This document shows, piece by piece, positions 16,965 to 26,466 of a stretch of 64,000 nt of DNA. Positions within the stretch are counted from its first letter, which is position 1. Each line of letters starts with the position of its first letter. The position numbers were made by a program, and so were the translations under genes. The DNA is from Onstottus_B arcticum (lineage in GTDB: Bacteria; Acidobacteriota; Blastocatellia; UBA7656): NCBI GenBank assembly GCA_038040485.1, contig JBBPIE010000014.1, positions 1 to 64,000 of the forward strand. Direction: 5' to 3'. The notes under the pieces were generated by a model. The model was not told the DNA's origin, did no database searches, and saw nothing but the letters and a program-made list of their open reading frames with translations.

Positions 16965-19388
16965 ATGGAAACAATGTGGCAGGACATCAAGTACGGCGCG
17001 CGCATGCTTCGCCGGAGTCCCGGCTTCACAATCGTTGCGGTGGTTGCTTTGGCGTTGGGCATTGGCGGCAACAGCGCAATCTTCAGCGTGGTCAATGCGG
17101 TGCTCTTGCGGCCGCTGCCTTACGCTGAACCTGACCGGATCATGAGAATCTTCGCCACCGCGCCGGATCGCGGACTCGATCAAACCCCGCTCTCATTTCA
17201 GCGAGCCACCGCCATCGTCGAGCAGAACCAGCTTTTCGAGCAAGCTGGCGCGTACATCTTCGACACCGCCAACCTCACAGGCATAGAGGAACCTGTGCAG
17301 TTGACGGCCATCAAAATGTCGCCGGCAGTGCTCGACGCAGTCAAAGTCAGACCGGCCGTCGGGCGGAATTTCTTACCCGAGGAGAACAAGCCCGGCGGCG
17401 CGCAAGTCGTTATCCTCAGTCACGAGTTGTGGCAAAGATTCTTTGGTTCGTCGCCCGACATCATAGGACAAGCGATCGCTCTCGAAGGCGGCAGCTACAC
17501 CGTTGTCGGCGTGATGCCTCAACGCTTCAACTTCCCCGGAGGACAGATCGATTGTTATTTGCCGCGGCCATTTGAACCGAGTTTCCTGAACCGCGAGACC
17601 ATCGAACGAGGCGCGGGCTTCATGAGCATGGTTGCCAGATTGAAGCCGGGTACGACGACGCAGCAGGCGCAAGCCGAAGTCGATGGCATCGCCGAGGGCA
17701 ACAAGATTCCGGATCATCCCGATGCAACCTTCGGCATGCTGGTGAGGCCGCTGCCGGACCTCGTCACGGCGGGTGTGCGGCCTACCTTGTATATTCTGCT
17801 TGGCGCGGTTGGGTTTGTTCTGCTTATCGCGTGCGCGAACGTCGCAAACCTTCTGCTGGCCAAAGCAGCCGGGCGGCAGAAAGAGATCGCGGTGCGAGCT
17901 GCGCTGGGCGCGAGCCGTGCGCGTTTGATTCGCCAGTTCCTTACTGAAAGCGTTCTGCTGGCGATGATGGCCGGCGCGCTCGGGGTGCTTCTCGCAAGCT
18001 GGGGCGTGGACTTACTGGTTTCCGCAGCGACGGGCAACATCCCGCGTTCGGCTGAGATCACCGTGGACGCGCGAGTGCTCGGCTTCACGCTTGTGATTGC
18101 TGTTTTGACCGGTGTGGTTTTTGGGCTTGCTCCGGCGCTTCATGCATCAAAGACCGACTTGAATGATGCGCTTAAGGACACGAGCCGAGGCTCGACCGGC
18201 GGCGGGCGGCGCGCTCGGATTCGCGGCGGACTTGTCGTCGCCGAAGTCGCGTTATCGGTCGTGCTTTTGATCGGCGCCGGGCTCTTGATAAGAAGCTTTG
18301 TGCTTCTGCGAAACGTCGATGCGGGTTTCAACTCCAGCAATCTACTTGTAGCGACCATCAGTCTTCCAACCTCGCGATACGCTCAGCCTGCTCAGCGAGC
18401 TGCGTTTTACACGAGGCTCTGCCAGGAGCTGACGGCTCTTCCCGGCGTGGTCTCGGCGGGCGCAACGCTGAGCCTCCCTTTGACCGGCTCCGATTCGCGA
18501 ACGTTGATCGCAATCGAGGGCAGGCCTGTTCCTCCTTTAGCCGAGCGGCCCATTGTCTCGATGGGAGTTGTCAGTCCCGACTATCTGAAGACGATGGGGA
18601 TCCCTTTGCTACAAGGGCGCTTCTTCACCGAGCAGGACAAAGAAGACTCGCCGGTCACGGTCATCATCAATCAGAGTTTTGCTCGCCGCTTCTTTCCTGA
18701 CGAGGACGCGATCGGCAAACGCATTCTCGGGTTCGGGTCATCGCCGCAGTCGCGCGAGATCATCGGCGTGGTCGGAGACATCCGCCACCTGGGACTCGAC
18801 TCTTCTCCAGCCGAAGCTCTCTACTTCTCGTCGAACCAGCGCCCACAACTTGCGATGGCGGTTGTGGTAAGAACGGCGGGCCCGCCGTTGAGCCTGACTT
18901 CGGCTGTACGCAGCAGCGTGCTTTCAATCGATAAGGACCAACCCATCGCAAGCACTCAGACAATGGAACAAATCGTCTCCGGCTCGATATCGGATCGGCG
19001 ATTCACCTTGCTGTTGCTCGGTCTGTTTGCGGCCGTTGCCCTGGCGCTTGCCGCGATCGGGATCTACAGCGTGATGGCTTACACGGTGACCCAGCGAACG
19101 GGAGAGATCGGGTTGCGGATGGCGCTTGGCGCGCAGACTCGCGACGTGCTGAAGCTCGTAGTTGGACAAGGCATGACCATGGCGCTTGTCGGTGTCGCGG
19201 TGGGACTCGGGGGAGCATTCGCATTGACGCGAGTGATGGCAAGCCTGCTGTTCACGGTCAGCGCAACCGATCCGCTAACCTTTGTCGCGATCCCACTGCT
19301 CCTGACAGGGGTGGCTCTGGCAGCCTGTTTGGTGCCGGCCCGGCGCGCAGCCAAAGTAGACCCGATGGTCGCGTTGAGATACGAGTGA
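16965..19388 (+). CDS. ADOP permease 5
   Basis: An 807-residue standard-class member. It differs from its neighbours in the first periplasmic domain, where the usual 'DWRDQN' is replaced by SFQRATAIVEQNQLFEQAGA. In the last membrane block, QRTGEIGLRMALGA has Gly in place of His. The coupling block LLAKAAGRQKEIAVRAALGA and the ending VDPMVALRYE are conserved. The ATG at 16965 has GGAGG 7 nt upstream, which favours it over the in-frame GTG at 16959. Confidence 0.92.
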   Translation: METMWQDIKYGARMLRRSPGFTIVAVVALALGIGGNSAIFSVVNAVLLRPLPYAEPDRIMRIFATAPDRGLDQTPLSFQRATAIVEQNQLFEQAGAYIFDTANLTGIEEPVQLTAIKMSPAVLDAVKVRPAVGRNFLPEENKPGGAQVVILSHELWQRFFGSSPDIIGQAIALEGGSYTVVGVMPQRFNFPGGQIDCYLPRPFEPSFLNRETIERGAGFMSMVARLKPGTTTQQAQAEVDGIAEGNKIPDHPDATFGMLVRPLPDLVTAGVRPTLYILLGAVGFVLLIACANVANLLLAKAAGRQKEIAVRAALGASRARLIRQFLTESVLLAMMAGALGVLLASWGVDLLVSAATGNIPRSAEITVDARVLGFTLVIAVLTGVVFGLAPALHASKTDLNDALKDTSRGSTGGGRRARIRGGLVVAEVALSVVLLIGAGLLIRSFVLLRNVDAGFNSSNLLVATISLPTSRYAQPAQRAAFYTRLCQELTALPGVVSAGATLSLPLTGSDSRTLIAIEGRPVPPLAERPIVSMGVVSPDYLKTMGIPLLQGRFFTEQDKEDSPVTVIINQSFARRFFPDEDAIGKRILGFGSSPQSREIIGVVGDIRHLGLDSSPAEALYFSSNQRPQLAMAVVVRTAGPPLSLTSAVRSSVLSIDKDQPIASTQTMEQIVSGSISDRRFTLLLLGLFAAVALALAAIGIYSVMAYTVTQRTGEIGLRMALGAQTRDVLKLVVGQGMTMALVGVAVGLGGAFALTRVMASLLFTVSATDPLTFVAIPLLLTGVALAACLVPARRAAKVDPMVALRYE

Positions 19389-19623
19389 TTCGATTTTGAC
19401 TTTTAGATTTTGGATTTTGGATTCGGTACGAGTGATTCGATTTTGGATTTTAGATTTTGGATTTTGGATTAGGGGACGACAGCGATTTTAGATTTTGGAA
19501 TTTGGATTCGGGAACGAGTTCGCAGCACGCGCCCTGGGTTGAGAATGCGTTCCCTAATCCAAAATCCAAAATCTAAAATCCAAAATCGCAATGGGACACG
19601 GACCAGGGACCAAGGACTAACAA
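19389..19623. repeat. Extended heptamer block, GATTTTG type
   Basis: The longest of the AT-rich gaps. It holds three left-hand runs of GATTTTG/GATTTTA units (about 19391-19422, 19438-19470 and 19482-19509), the second partly copying the first with the shared lead GTACGAGTGATTCG. One right-hand run lies at about 19554-19588. Local duplication of the left arm is visible. AAGGA lies 7 nt before the ADOP 6 start. Confidence 0.88.
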
Positions 19624-22038
19624 ATGAACGAACTCTTACAAGACCTTCGCTATGCAGTTCGGATGCTGCTCTCCAAGCCGTCGTTCACCGTCATTGCAGT
19701 TCTCGCTTTGGCGATCGGTATCGGCGCGAACACCGCGATCTTTAGCGTCGTCAACGCCATCCTGCTTCGGCCGCTGCCCTACAAGAACGCCGAGAGAATC
19801 TCGATGATCTGGATGGACAACCCCAAACTCGGCGTCGATCAGGATTGGCATTCTTATCCGAACTACATGGACTTCAAGCAGCAGAACCAATCCTATGAAG
19901 ACATTGCCGCATTCAATGACCGGAGTTTCAATCTCACCGGTGTGGGTGAACCTGTCCGAGTCGTGGGTGTGCACGCAAGCGCAAGCCTGTTTTCGGTGCT
20001 GGGCGTCGAGCCCGCACTCGGCCGCGCATTCACGGAGGACGAGGAAGAGCCCGGCAAAGATTTGGTCGTGGTCCTGAGCAACGCGCTATGGCAGAGACGC
20101 TTCGGCGGCGACCCCGGCATAGTCGGACAGCCCATCAACATGAACGGCGTCGACCGGAACGTCGTCGGAGTCATGCCCGCAAGCTTTGCCTTCCCTGAGA
20201 AACGCACTGAGGTGTGGATTCCGCTTGCGCTGACGCCGCAACGAAAACAGGCGCGCAACGCCATCTCTTACAAAGCGGTCGGGCGGCTCAAACCCGGTGT
20301 CACGATACAACAGGCGCGAGCCGATATGGGCGTCATCGCGAAACAACTCGATGATCAGTACTCTCAATCGGGCTATGGCATCAATCTGGTTCCGCTGAAC
20401 GATCAAGAGACGAGCAAGGTGAGGCCGGCGCTTCTGGTGCTGCTCGGCGCGGTTGCTTTTGTTCTGCTTATCGCCAGCGCGAACGTCGCGAACCTGTTGC
20501 TGGCTCGCGCGGCGATGCGGGAAAAGGAGATCGCGATTCGTTTGGCGCTCGGAGCAGGGCGGTCTCGAATCGTTCGACAGTTGTTAACCGAAAGCGCCTT
20601 GCTTGCTTTAGTCGGAGGCGGCGCGGGTCTCCTGCTTGCGGTGGTGGGCCTGCGGGCGCTTGTCGCGCTTAGCCCGGCTGACATACCGCGGCTCGATCAA
20701 ACCTCGATTGACGGCAAGGTGCTGGCGTTCACTCTCGCGGTGTCGCTTCTGACCGGATTCATCTTCGGACTCGTACCCGCATTGCAAGCTTCAAAGCCCG
20801 ACTTGAACGACTCGCTCAAGGACGGGGGCAGAGGCTCGACCGGCGGAATTCGCGGAGGCCGCATTCGCAGTTTGCTGGTCGTCGCGGAAGTCGCGCTGTC
20901 TCTTGTATTGCTGGTCGGCGCGGGGCTTTTGATTCGAAGTTTCATGCGCCTGCAGCAGTTCGATCTGGGCTTCAATCCAGATAGCTTGCTGACGATGAGA
21001 GTCCAGCTTCCGGGTACGAAGTATCGAGACGGGAAGCAGGTTGCAAACTTTTATCAGCAACTGCTCCAGCGGCTGGAGGCCGTGCAGGGCGTGCGTTCGG
21101 TCGGCGCGATCTCGAGTATGTTCCTGACCGACACGCCCAACTCAACGAACTTCAGTATCGAGGGGCGGCCAGTCCCGGTCGGAGCCGAAGCGATAGAGGT
21201 GCCTTTGGATTCGGTGTCTCCCAGCTACTTCCGAGTGATGGGAATCCCGCTGCTCAGCGGGCGGGAGTTCGATGACCGCGACGTCGATGGGGCCACGCTG
21301 GTAGTGATAATCAACCAGACCTTCGCGAACCGCTTCTTCCAGGGCGAAGATCCTATCGGCAAACGTTTTGTTTATGGACAACCGGCGCCGGATAATCCCT
21401 GGATCACGATTGTCGGTGTCGTCGGTGATATGCGCCGCACGGGATTCGACCGGCCGGTGCGTCCGGAAACCTTTTTGCCCGAGGCTCAAGCCACCGACAA
21501 CGCTTTGATGATTGTGGCGCGGACGGAGGGCGATCCCGCGAGTTTCGCAGGCGCGTTGCGTAGCGAGGTCTGGGCGATCGACAAAGACCAGTCGGTTTTC
21601 AACATCAAGACGATGCAGGAGACGTTGGCGGAGATGATGTCGCAGCGCCGCTTCAACATGCTTTTGCTGGGACTGTTCGCAGCGGTAGCCCTGACGCTGG
21701 CGGCGGTTGGTATTTACGGTGTCATCTCTTACTCGGTGACTCAGCGAACTCACGAGATCGGCATTCGAATGGCGCTGGGCGCTGGAAGCTCCGACGTGCT
21801 GAAGCTCGTAGTTGGACAAGGGATGGCTCTAGTGATGATTGGCGTAGCCACCGGCCTGATCGCGGCACTTTTGTTGACGCGCCTTATGTCAGCCTTGCTG
21901 TACGGCGTAAGCGCGACAGACCCGCTGACGTTTGCGGCGTTGTCGCTGACTCTGACCGGAGTGGCTCTGGTGGCCTGTTTCGTACCAGCCCGCCGCGCAA
22001 TGAAGGTGGACCCGATGATCGCGCTTCGGTATGAGTAA
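19624..22038 (+). CDS. ADOP permease 6
   Basis: An 804-residue standard-class member that closes the six-gene run. TM1 has GIGANTAIFSVVNAILLRPLPY. The coupling block is LLARAAMREKEIAIRLALGA, and in TM2 the usual ACANVANL reads ASANVANL. The C-terminal block is QRTHEIGIRMALGAGSSDVLKLVVGQG, ending VDPMIALRYE. No heptamer arm follows the stop: only 42 bp separate it from the convergent restriction-modification genes, which suggests the island inserted here and removed the repeat. Confidence 0.92.
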   Translation: MNELLQDLRYAVRMLLSKPSFTVIAVLALAIGIGANTAIFSVVNAILLRPLPYKNAERISMIWMDNPKLGVDQDWHSYPNYMDFKQQNQSYEDIAAFNDRSFNLTGVGEPVRVVGVHASASLFSVLGVEPALGRAFTEDEEEPGKDLVVVLSNALWQRRFGGDPGIVGQPINMNGVDRNVVGVMPASFAFPEKRTEVWIPLALTPQRKQARNAISYKAVGRLKPGVTIQQARADMGVIAKQLDDQYSQSGYGINLVPLNDQETSKVRPALLVLLGAVAFVLLIASANVANLLLARAAMREKEIAIRLALGAGRSRIVRQLLTESALLALVGGGAGLLLAVVGLRALVALSPADIPRLDQTSIDGKVLAFTLAVSLLTGFIFGLVPALQASKPDLNDSLKDGGRGSTGGIRGGRIRSLLVVAEVALSLVLLVGAGLLIRSFMRLQQFDLGFNPDSLLTMRVQLPGTKYRDGKQVANFYQQLLQRLEAVQGVRSVGAISSMFLTDTPNSTNFSIEGRPVPVGAEAIEVPLDSVSPSYFRVMGIPLLSGREFDDRDVDGATLVVIINQTFANRFFQGEDPIGKRFVYGQPAPDNPWITIVGVVGDMRRTGFDRPVRPETFLPEAQATDNALMIVARTEGDPASFAGALRSEVWAIDKDQSVFNIKTMQETLAEMMSQRRFNMLLLGLFAAVALTLAAVGIYGVISYSVTQRTHEIGIRMALGAGSSDVLKLVVGQGMALVMIGVATGLIAALLLTRLMSALLYGVSATDPLTFAALSLTLTGVALVACFVPARRAMKVDPMIALRYE

Positions 22039-22080
22039 ACCGTCGCAGGACCTTGGTCTGCGAGGCAACAACCTCTCGAC

Positions 22081-23010
22081 CTATTTGGTCCGAAACTCAA
22101 TCAGCCTGGTGCAATCCACAAGGCGCTCAATGGTCTTCAAGGTAAACACCTTGCCCCGTGTCGCAAACAGCATCTTCTTCATATCTTCCCGCCTAACCCC
22201 GAAACCTCGCCCGCCGATGCACGCAATTACTTCGAATCCGGGCTTGCCGGATGCGGCGGCCAATCGACTCAGTTCGCCGAGGTGTTGAACTCGGGTCACC
22301 TTATCGCGTGCCGTGCCGTCGTACTCGGTTATCTTAGCCTCGATAACCACTTGCGGATTAAACTCGCTCGGAATCATGAAGTCTGGTGTTTGGTCGAACC
22401 CCGGAATCTTCTCCGCACGTTTGGTCTTTCGGGCGCTTATTCCAGCCCGTGAAAGCACTTCTTCAATCGCAGACTCGAGGCCATCGCCAATGATCTCGCT
22501 TACGGAATCGCGGTGCCCGGCGAAGGGGCGACCGAGAAAGCGCTCGTAAAGCAACATAGCGTAGGGGACGCCCATCTGCGCGGCGTTCTGGATACCGACT
22601 AATCCCGCTTTCGTATCCGCTTTGTTCAATCGATGAAGTTGATTCGGGTCGACGTCTGGCGCGCCTTGCTCGAGCAGACGGCAAGCGACCGCCACTAGCT
22701 TGCGAATGCGCGAGGTACTTTCGGGCGTCGAGCGAAGAGGCTCGAGCGGACGCGACCGAATCCTCCTGTCGAGTGTTCGGATAAACCCCTGAGGGATATC
22801 CGTTTTCGTTTCCTGCGCTGCTACATAGGCCCACTCGGGAGGTGTAAGCCCAAGAACAGCCCGTAAGACAACGAATGCTATCGGGCACCGTGTAATCGTT
22901 TGGCAAATGGCATCATGGTCGAGCTTCGTGAAGCCATTGGTTGCCTGCTTAAGCGCCTCATAACCGCCTTCGAACGTGGGAAACGGCACGAATCCCAGGC
23001 CGAGTGGCAT
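22081..23010 (-). CDS. Putative restriction endonuclease, PD-(D/E)xK type
   Basis: A 309-residue protein that I cannot assign to a named family. Its C-terminal third has a clear PD-(D/E)xK nuclease core: TPDFMIPS, 13 residues later IEAKITEYDG, then a helix with TRVQHLGEL supplying the usual Gln. The N-terminal 200 residues are mostly helical and may hold the target-recognition part. It lies 82 bp downstream of a DNA methylase on the same strand, so the pair looks like a restriction-modification system with this as the cutting subunit. Start is ATG 23010; a GTG at 23013 sits 6 nt after AGGAG and is equally possible. Confidence 0.65.
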   Translation of the reverse strand: MPLGLGFVPFPTFEGGYEALKQATNGFTKLDHDAICQTITRCPIAFVVLRAVLGLTPPEWAYVAAQETKTDIPQGFIRTLDRRIRSRPLEPLRSTPESTSRIRKLVAVACRLLEQGAPDVDPNQLHRLNKADTKAGLVGIQNAAQMGVPYAMLLYERFLGRPFAGHRDSVSEIIGDGLESAIEEVLSRAGISARKTKRAEKIPGFDQTPDFMIPSEFNPQVVIEAKITEYDGTARDKVTRVQHLGELSRLAAASGKPGFEVIACIGGRGFGVRREDMKKMLFATRGKVFTLKTIERLVDCTRLIEFRTK

Positions 23011-23092
23011 CACGAGGAACTCCTATTCGAGGCACGAGAAGACGGAGTCAACGAACTGATCTGGGGACGCTTCAATTTCAGCGAGGTCCGCT

Positions 23093-25300
23093 TCAAAAGG
23101 AAACTTCATTCAAGTCCTTCCCATAAACTCGCCGCGATTCACTTACACGTGCAACCATCTGGCGGCGAGCAAGGTGTGATCGACCTCGTACGCGTTGCAA
23201 CACTAAGGCCGCGCCACCGAAGCTTTCGATCCAACCCGAAATTGCGCGAAGCTTATCCTCAACTGGCAGTGTAGCGTTCCAGTCACTTCGTAGGTACCAC
23301 ACAGCGAGGCGAGCAAGATGGCCGTAAGCAACGCACCGAGCGTCGCCCTCCGTCGGCTTAACGCCCCCAAGGCTAAGCAGTGCAAGGTCTTCTGAAATCA
23401 AAACGACCAGCTCTTCTGCATTTTCGGCAAGCCATTTTCGTCGTAGGCGCCCGGTGCTTCGGCAAACGAAGACCGTGTCGATGATGGAAGAACCGGTCCC
23501 GTTGATGTGGATCGATCCGCCCATTTCTGCTGGGCAAGGTAGCGAGGCAGAGCAGGTTAGGCCTGCGTCTAAGATCGCGGTCGCGATTGGAAGGTACGCT
23601 TCGAGATCATTGTGGTGGAAAGTGAAGACGAGCGGTGCTCCTTCTTTCAGGGCTGTGGCCATCTGACTGAAAACTCGACTCAGACCTTTCGTGAAATGTG
23701 GGAGCCCGCGGCCGGCGGTTTCGTTTCCAGTAAGCTCCCCTGCACATCGTGTGCTGGCGGCGTGAAAGGGGGGGAACTCGGGAACTAACCGCCGAAGCCA
23801 GGCATAACAGAAGTCCATAAGCTCGGCGTATTGGACGTTGCCGTAATACGGTGGATCAGTGAAGACCGCATCCAAAGATCTCTTACTCAGACGAACTGCT
23901 GCTGAGTCGCGGCATTCAAGGCGAACGTTTCTGGTCTTAGATGATCCGGCACCATTGCTGCGTTCTCCAATCCACTCGCCGACCATTGGCACCTTTACCT
24001 TGCGGCCAAGTTGATGCCTAATCTCGAAGGGCCTGTCGCAATAAGCCTTCGCCTTGGCATACTTTTCAATAATATTGAGCCAACCTCCGCTGCCTATCGG
24101 CTGCTTAGTCCTAGGGTGAAGCACGCCGAGGAAGTTCGACTCAACCTGTATCAAGCCTACTGGAAAACCATGAACGGAGAATATGTCGAGCGACTTGAGC
24201 GCCATCGTGTCGTATCGACAGAGCATGTTCTGATACCGCAGTAGGTCGGATAGGTTCGTCGCAAGCGCCGTACGGATCCGGCTATTCCGTTTGGCGGCAA
24301 TCGCGCGAGCACTCAACTCCAGGCCCAGGAGTTGGCGCACATTAAACATTTCCCGATAGCGCCGGTATCCCCAGCGGTGAAGCCTGGTAGTCTCGTCGCC
24401 CTCGGGAATATCGTCATCAGGGATAAACTTCGGTGTGAGCGCAGCCAAAAGTCTACTCGCCTCCTCGACCCTTTCGAGGTCGGCAGGATCTGGCCTCTTG
24501 AAGAATCGGCCTTTGTGCGGCTTCGCACAGTCAGGGTTCGCGTATTCTATGGCAAACAGTCTGTGCTCGAAGGGGACCGTTGGCTTTCCTGGAATGCTAT
24601 GGGTTTTCTCGCAGTTAGGACAAATAGCCTTTCCTCGCGAAACAACTGCTTCGGTGCGCAAGTGTAGATGGCATATACAGCATCGACCTGGAAGTTTCCG
24701 ATCTTCAACTTCGTTTAGCTCTCCACACGCGGCACAAACGATGACGTTCGTAGGATGACGGACATCCTCGGATAGCAGGTAGCCGGGAAAGAGATCGAAC
24801 TTGTCGCCGCAGCCATCGCAGAGGAGCACTTTAACCCAAAGAAAGTACTTTACTGGCGCGTCAGACCGACCATCGACTATGCAGCGTGTCCGATACAAAT
24901 AGCCAAGTTCCTCCTCCAGCGACGCACGCAGATCAGCCGCGGCCCGCCGGTAGGACGGCAGACTGAGCTGTTCGATTTGCTCACGGACGATCCACCATGC
25001 CATCGGGTTGATGTCGAAGCCGATTGTAGCGCAGCCCGTCCGGTTGGCCTCCACGAGTGGTGTTCCTCCTCCCATAAACGGATCAGCTACGCGCTTACCA
25101 ACAAAGTCGTGGGCACGATAGAATTCCTCAGAGAGCGGGCCTGTTGCGAATTCAGAAAGTAATAGTCCTCGGAACAACGTGCCGGGTCTACGCGCAAACC
25201 ACTTGTGCACCGCGATCAATGGGCGGTAATTCTGCTGAATCTGCTTCTCCCGTAGGGCAAGGCTCGAAATAAACGGTACGTCGAAGTTGTATTCAATCAT
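23093..25300 (-). CDS. DNA methyltransferase with zinc-ribbon insertion (COG1743-like)
   Basis: A 735-residue amino-methyltransferase. It has the SAM-binding motif VADPFMGGGTPLVEAN near residues 70-85 and the catalytic DPPYYGNV near 480. This motif order is that of adenine/cytosine-N methylases. Between them are four Cys-pair sites near 163 (CDGC), 185 (CAAC), 205 (CCIC) and 225 (CPNC), which look like two zinc ribbons. The N-terminus (WFARRPGTLFRGLLLSEF) resembles the HKWWARRP start of COG1743/DUF1156 methylases found in several defence loci. No helicase or DUF499 partner is present. The base composition looks less GC-rich than the flanking ADOPs, consistent with transfer. Confidence 0.82.
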   Translation of the reverse strand: MIEYNFDVPFISSLALREKQIQQNYRPLIAVHKWFARRPGTLFRGLLLSEFATGPLSEEFYRAHDFVGKRVADPFMGGGTPLVEANRTGCATIGFDINPMAWWIVREQIEQLSLPSYRRAAADLRASLEEELGYLYRTRCIVDGRSDAPVKYFLWVKVLLCDGCGDKFDLFPGYLLSEDVRHPTNVIVCAACGELNEVEDRKLPGRCCICHLHLRTEAVVSRGKAICPNCEKTHSIPGKPTVPFEHRLFAIEYANPDCAKPHKGRFFKRPDPADLERVEEASRLLAALTPKFIPDDDIPEGDETTRLHRWGYRRYREMFNVRQLLGLELSARAIAAKRNSRIRTALATNLSDLLRYQNMLCRYDTMALKSLDIFSVHGFPVGLIQVESNFLGVLHPRTKQPIGSGGWLNIIEKYAKAKAYCDRPFEIRHQLGRKVKVPMVGEWIGERSNGAGSSKTRNVRLECRDSAAVRLSKRSLDAVFTDPPYYGNVQYAELMDFCYAWLRRLVPEFPPFHAASTRCAGELTGNETAGRGLPHFTKGLSRVFSQMATALKEGAPLVFTFHHNDLEAYLPIATAILDAGLTCSASLPCPAEMGGSIHINGTGSSIIDTVFVCRSTGRLRRKWLAENAEELVVLISEDLALLSLGGVKPTEGDARCVAYGHLARLAVWYLRSDWNATLPVEDKLRAISGWIESFGGAALVLQRVRGRSHLARRQMVARVSESRRVYGKDLNEVSF

Positions 25301-25411
25301 GGTCTGGTTTTAACGCGTCTTCGGAAGGCTGGAAGCACGTCGCCATAGCCTTCCCGTTCCCGCACGGTCCAGCCCATCGTACCACGACAGGTTGCCGTCT
25401 TGCCGCCTGAC

Positions 25412-25753
25412 CTAGCCGCTCATCTCGAATGCGCGAGCGCTATTCAAGACGTTGGCCGCCATGATTGCCCCGTGCTCGGTGAAGACAAGAGGGAGCTTAC
25501 GTCGTCCGCCATGCCCAGAACTTGATGTCGCAAATTGCGACATCAAGAATTCAAACTCTGCTTTGGTCAAGCGAAACGCAAAGTCTTCAGGAAAGCGCTC
25601 AAGATTCCGCTTCACCTGCTCGTTGAGACGGTTAGTTATCACCCCATATAGCCTAGCGAGATCGCTGTCGAGAATCACCTTCTGATGGCGCACAGTGCGG
25701 ATGAGTGCCTCGGCTGGGATCAATGCGTCTTCGGCGTTTCGAGCTCTTGCCAT
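25412..25753 (-). pseudogene. ORF6N-domain protein, 3'-truncated
   Basis: A 113-residue reading frame with the ORF6N DNA-binding domain found in phage and mobile-element proteins: VILDSDLARLYGV, NRNLERFPEDF-like text, LPLVFTEHGAIMAANVLNSARAFEM. Intact relatives continue after this point with a helical C-terminal region; here the frame stops two residues later (SG). The truncation lies next to the methylase gene, suggesting a cut at the edge of the inserted island. It may still make a short DNA-binding protein. Confidence 0.7.
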
Positions 25754-26016
25754 ATCAAACCTCGTTCAACGCCTATTCTGCCGCCGACTTCACTCCGCAT
25801 CGGCGCTTCGAACCTAACGTTCGCACGATTAGCGTTGTTTTATTTCTTCCTCGCTCTAGCCAAGTCGTTGACCGGGTCCAAGCGAACACCCACGATTCCC
25901 ACCGATTATTGGGACGCAGTATCGCACGTGCTCTGCGCAAGCGCCACTACGGAGAAGCAACCAAGTAACCGGACGAGACCCAGAGATCGCCCTCGAAAGA
26001 GAGAAGTAGCGACCGG

Positions 26017-26136
26017 TTTTGGGAACCGCTATCCCGCAAGCGCACACGTCTCGGATTGCAAACGCGCCGCGCATCTTGTCAGGCCTAGTTATCCCAACAC
26101 TTCGATTGGCCCTCTCAGCGGCACGCCGTTTGGCTA
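26017..26136 (+). promoter_or_regulatory. Dyad plus -24/-12-like module, copy B
   Basis: The dyad-and-tail element spans 26017-26047 (core GGGAACCGCTATCCC, tail GCAAGCGCACAC). GGCACGCCGTTTGGCTA lies at 26120-26136, 92 bp from the dyad centre. The -24/-12-like element lies about 330 bp before ADOP 7; the tandem array intervenes. Confidence 0.5.
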
Positions 26137-26277
26137 GTGCTTTCGTCGGAGGAGTCTGCCGTCGGCAACTGACGAAGCGAAACTTGCTGCGGCGAGGCAC
26201 CGGGTCGATCACCCGCGAAGCGGCCGCAGGGACTCGATGGAAAGGGCTTCACAGGGATCTACAAAACGGATTCTGAA

Positions 26278-26398
26278 AGTTGTTGTGATATACAAACGAG
26301 AAGTCGCTTTGGTCTACAAACCAGAAGTCGCTTTGGTCTACGAACCAAGAAGTTGCTATGATCGACAAAGCGGAAATTGCCATGGTCTTCCGACCAGA
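26278..26398. repeat. Five-unit degenerate 24-bp tandem repeat
   Basis: Units begin at 26278, 26302, 26326, 26351 and 26375 (24, 24, 25, 24, 24 bp) with the shared pattern AGTyGCTwTGGTCTACAAAC followed by CAGA. Units two and three are nearly identical. In one frame the first units read as VALVYKPE octapeptides, but a 25-bp unit breaks the frame. Confidence 0.8.
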
Positions 26399-26466
26399 AC
26401 CCCGAAACCATTTCGACGTAAGACCCACTAACCCGTAGACCTGCGAATCCGGGGCCCGGAGGAACA

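Larger units (their letters stand above)
25754..26466. other. 713-bp gap between the island and ADOP 7
   Basis: No convincing gene is present. The gap holds module copy B (26017-26136) and a degenerate 24-bp tandem array (26278-26398). Short open frames across it have no recognisable domain. GGAGGAACA directly precedes the ADOP 7 start. Confidence 0.6.

Noticed and set aside
6635..22038. Tandem array of identical permease genes from recent duplication
   Set aside because: The proteins differ widely outside the conserved membrane blocks, so the cluster is old or assembled, not a fresh amplification.
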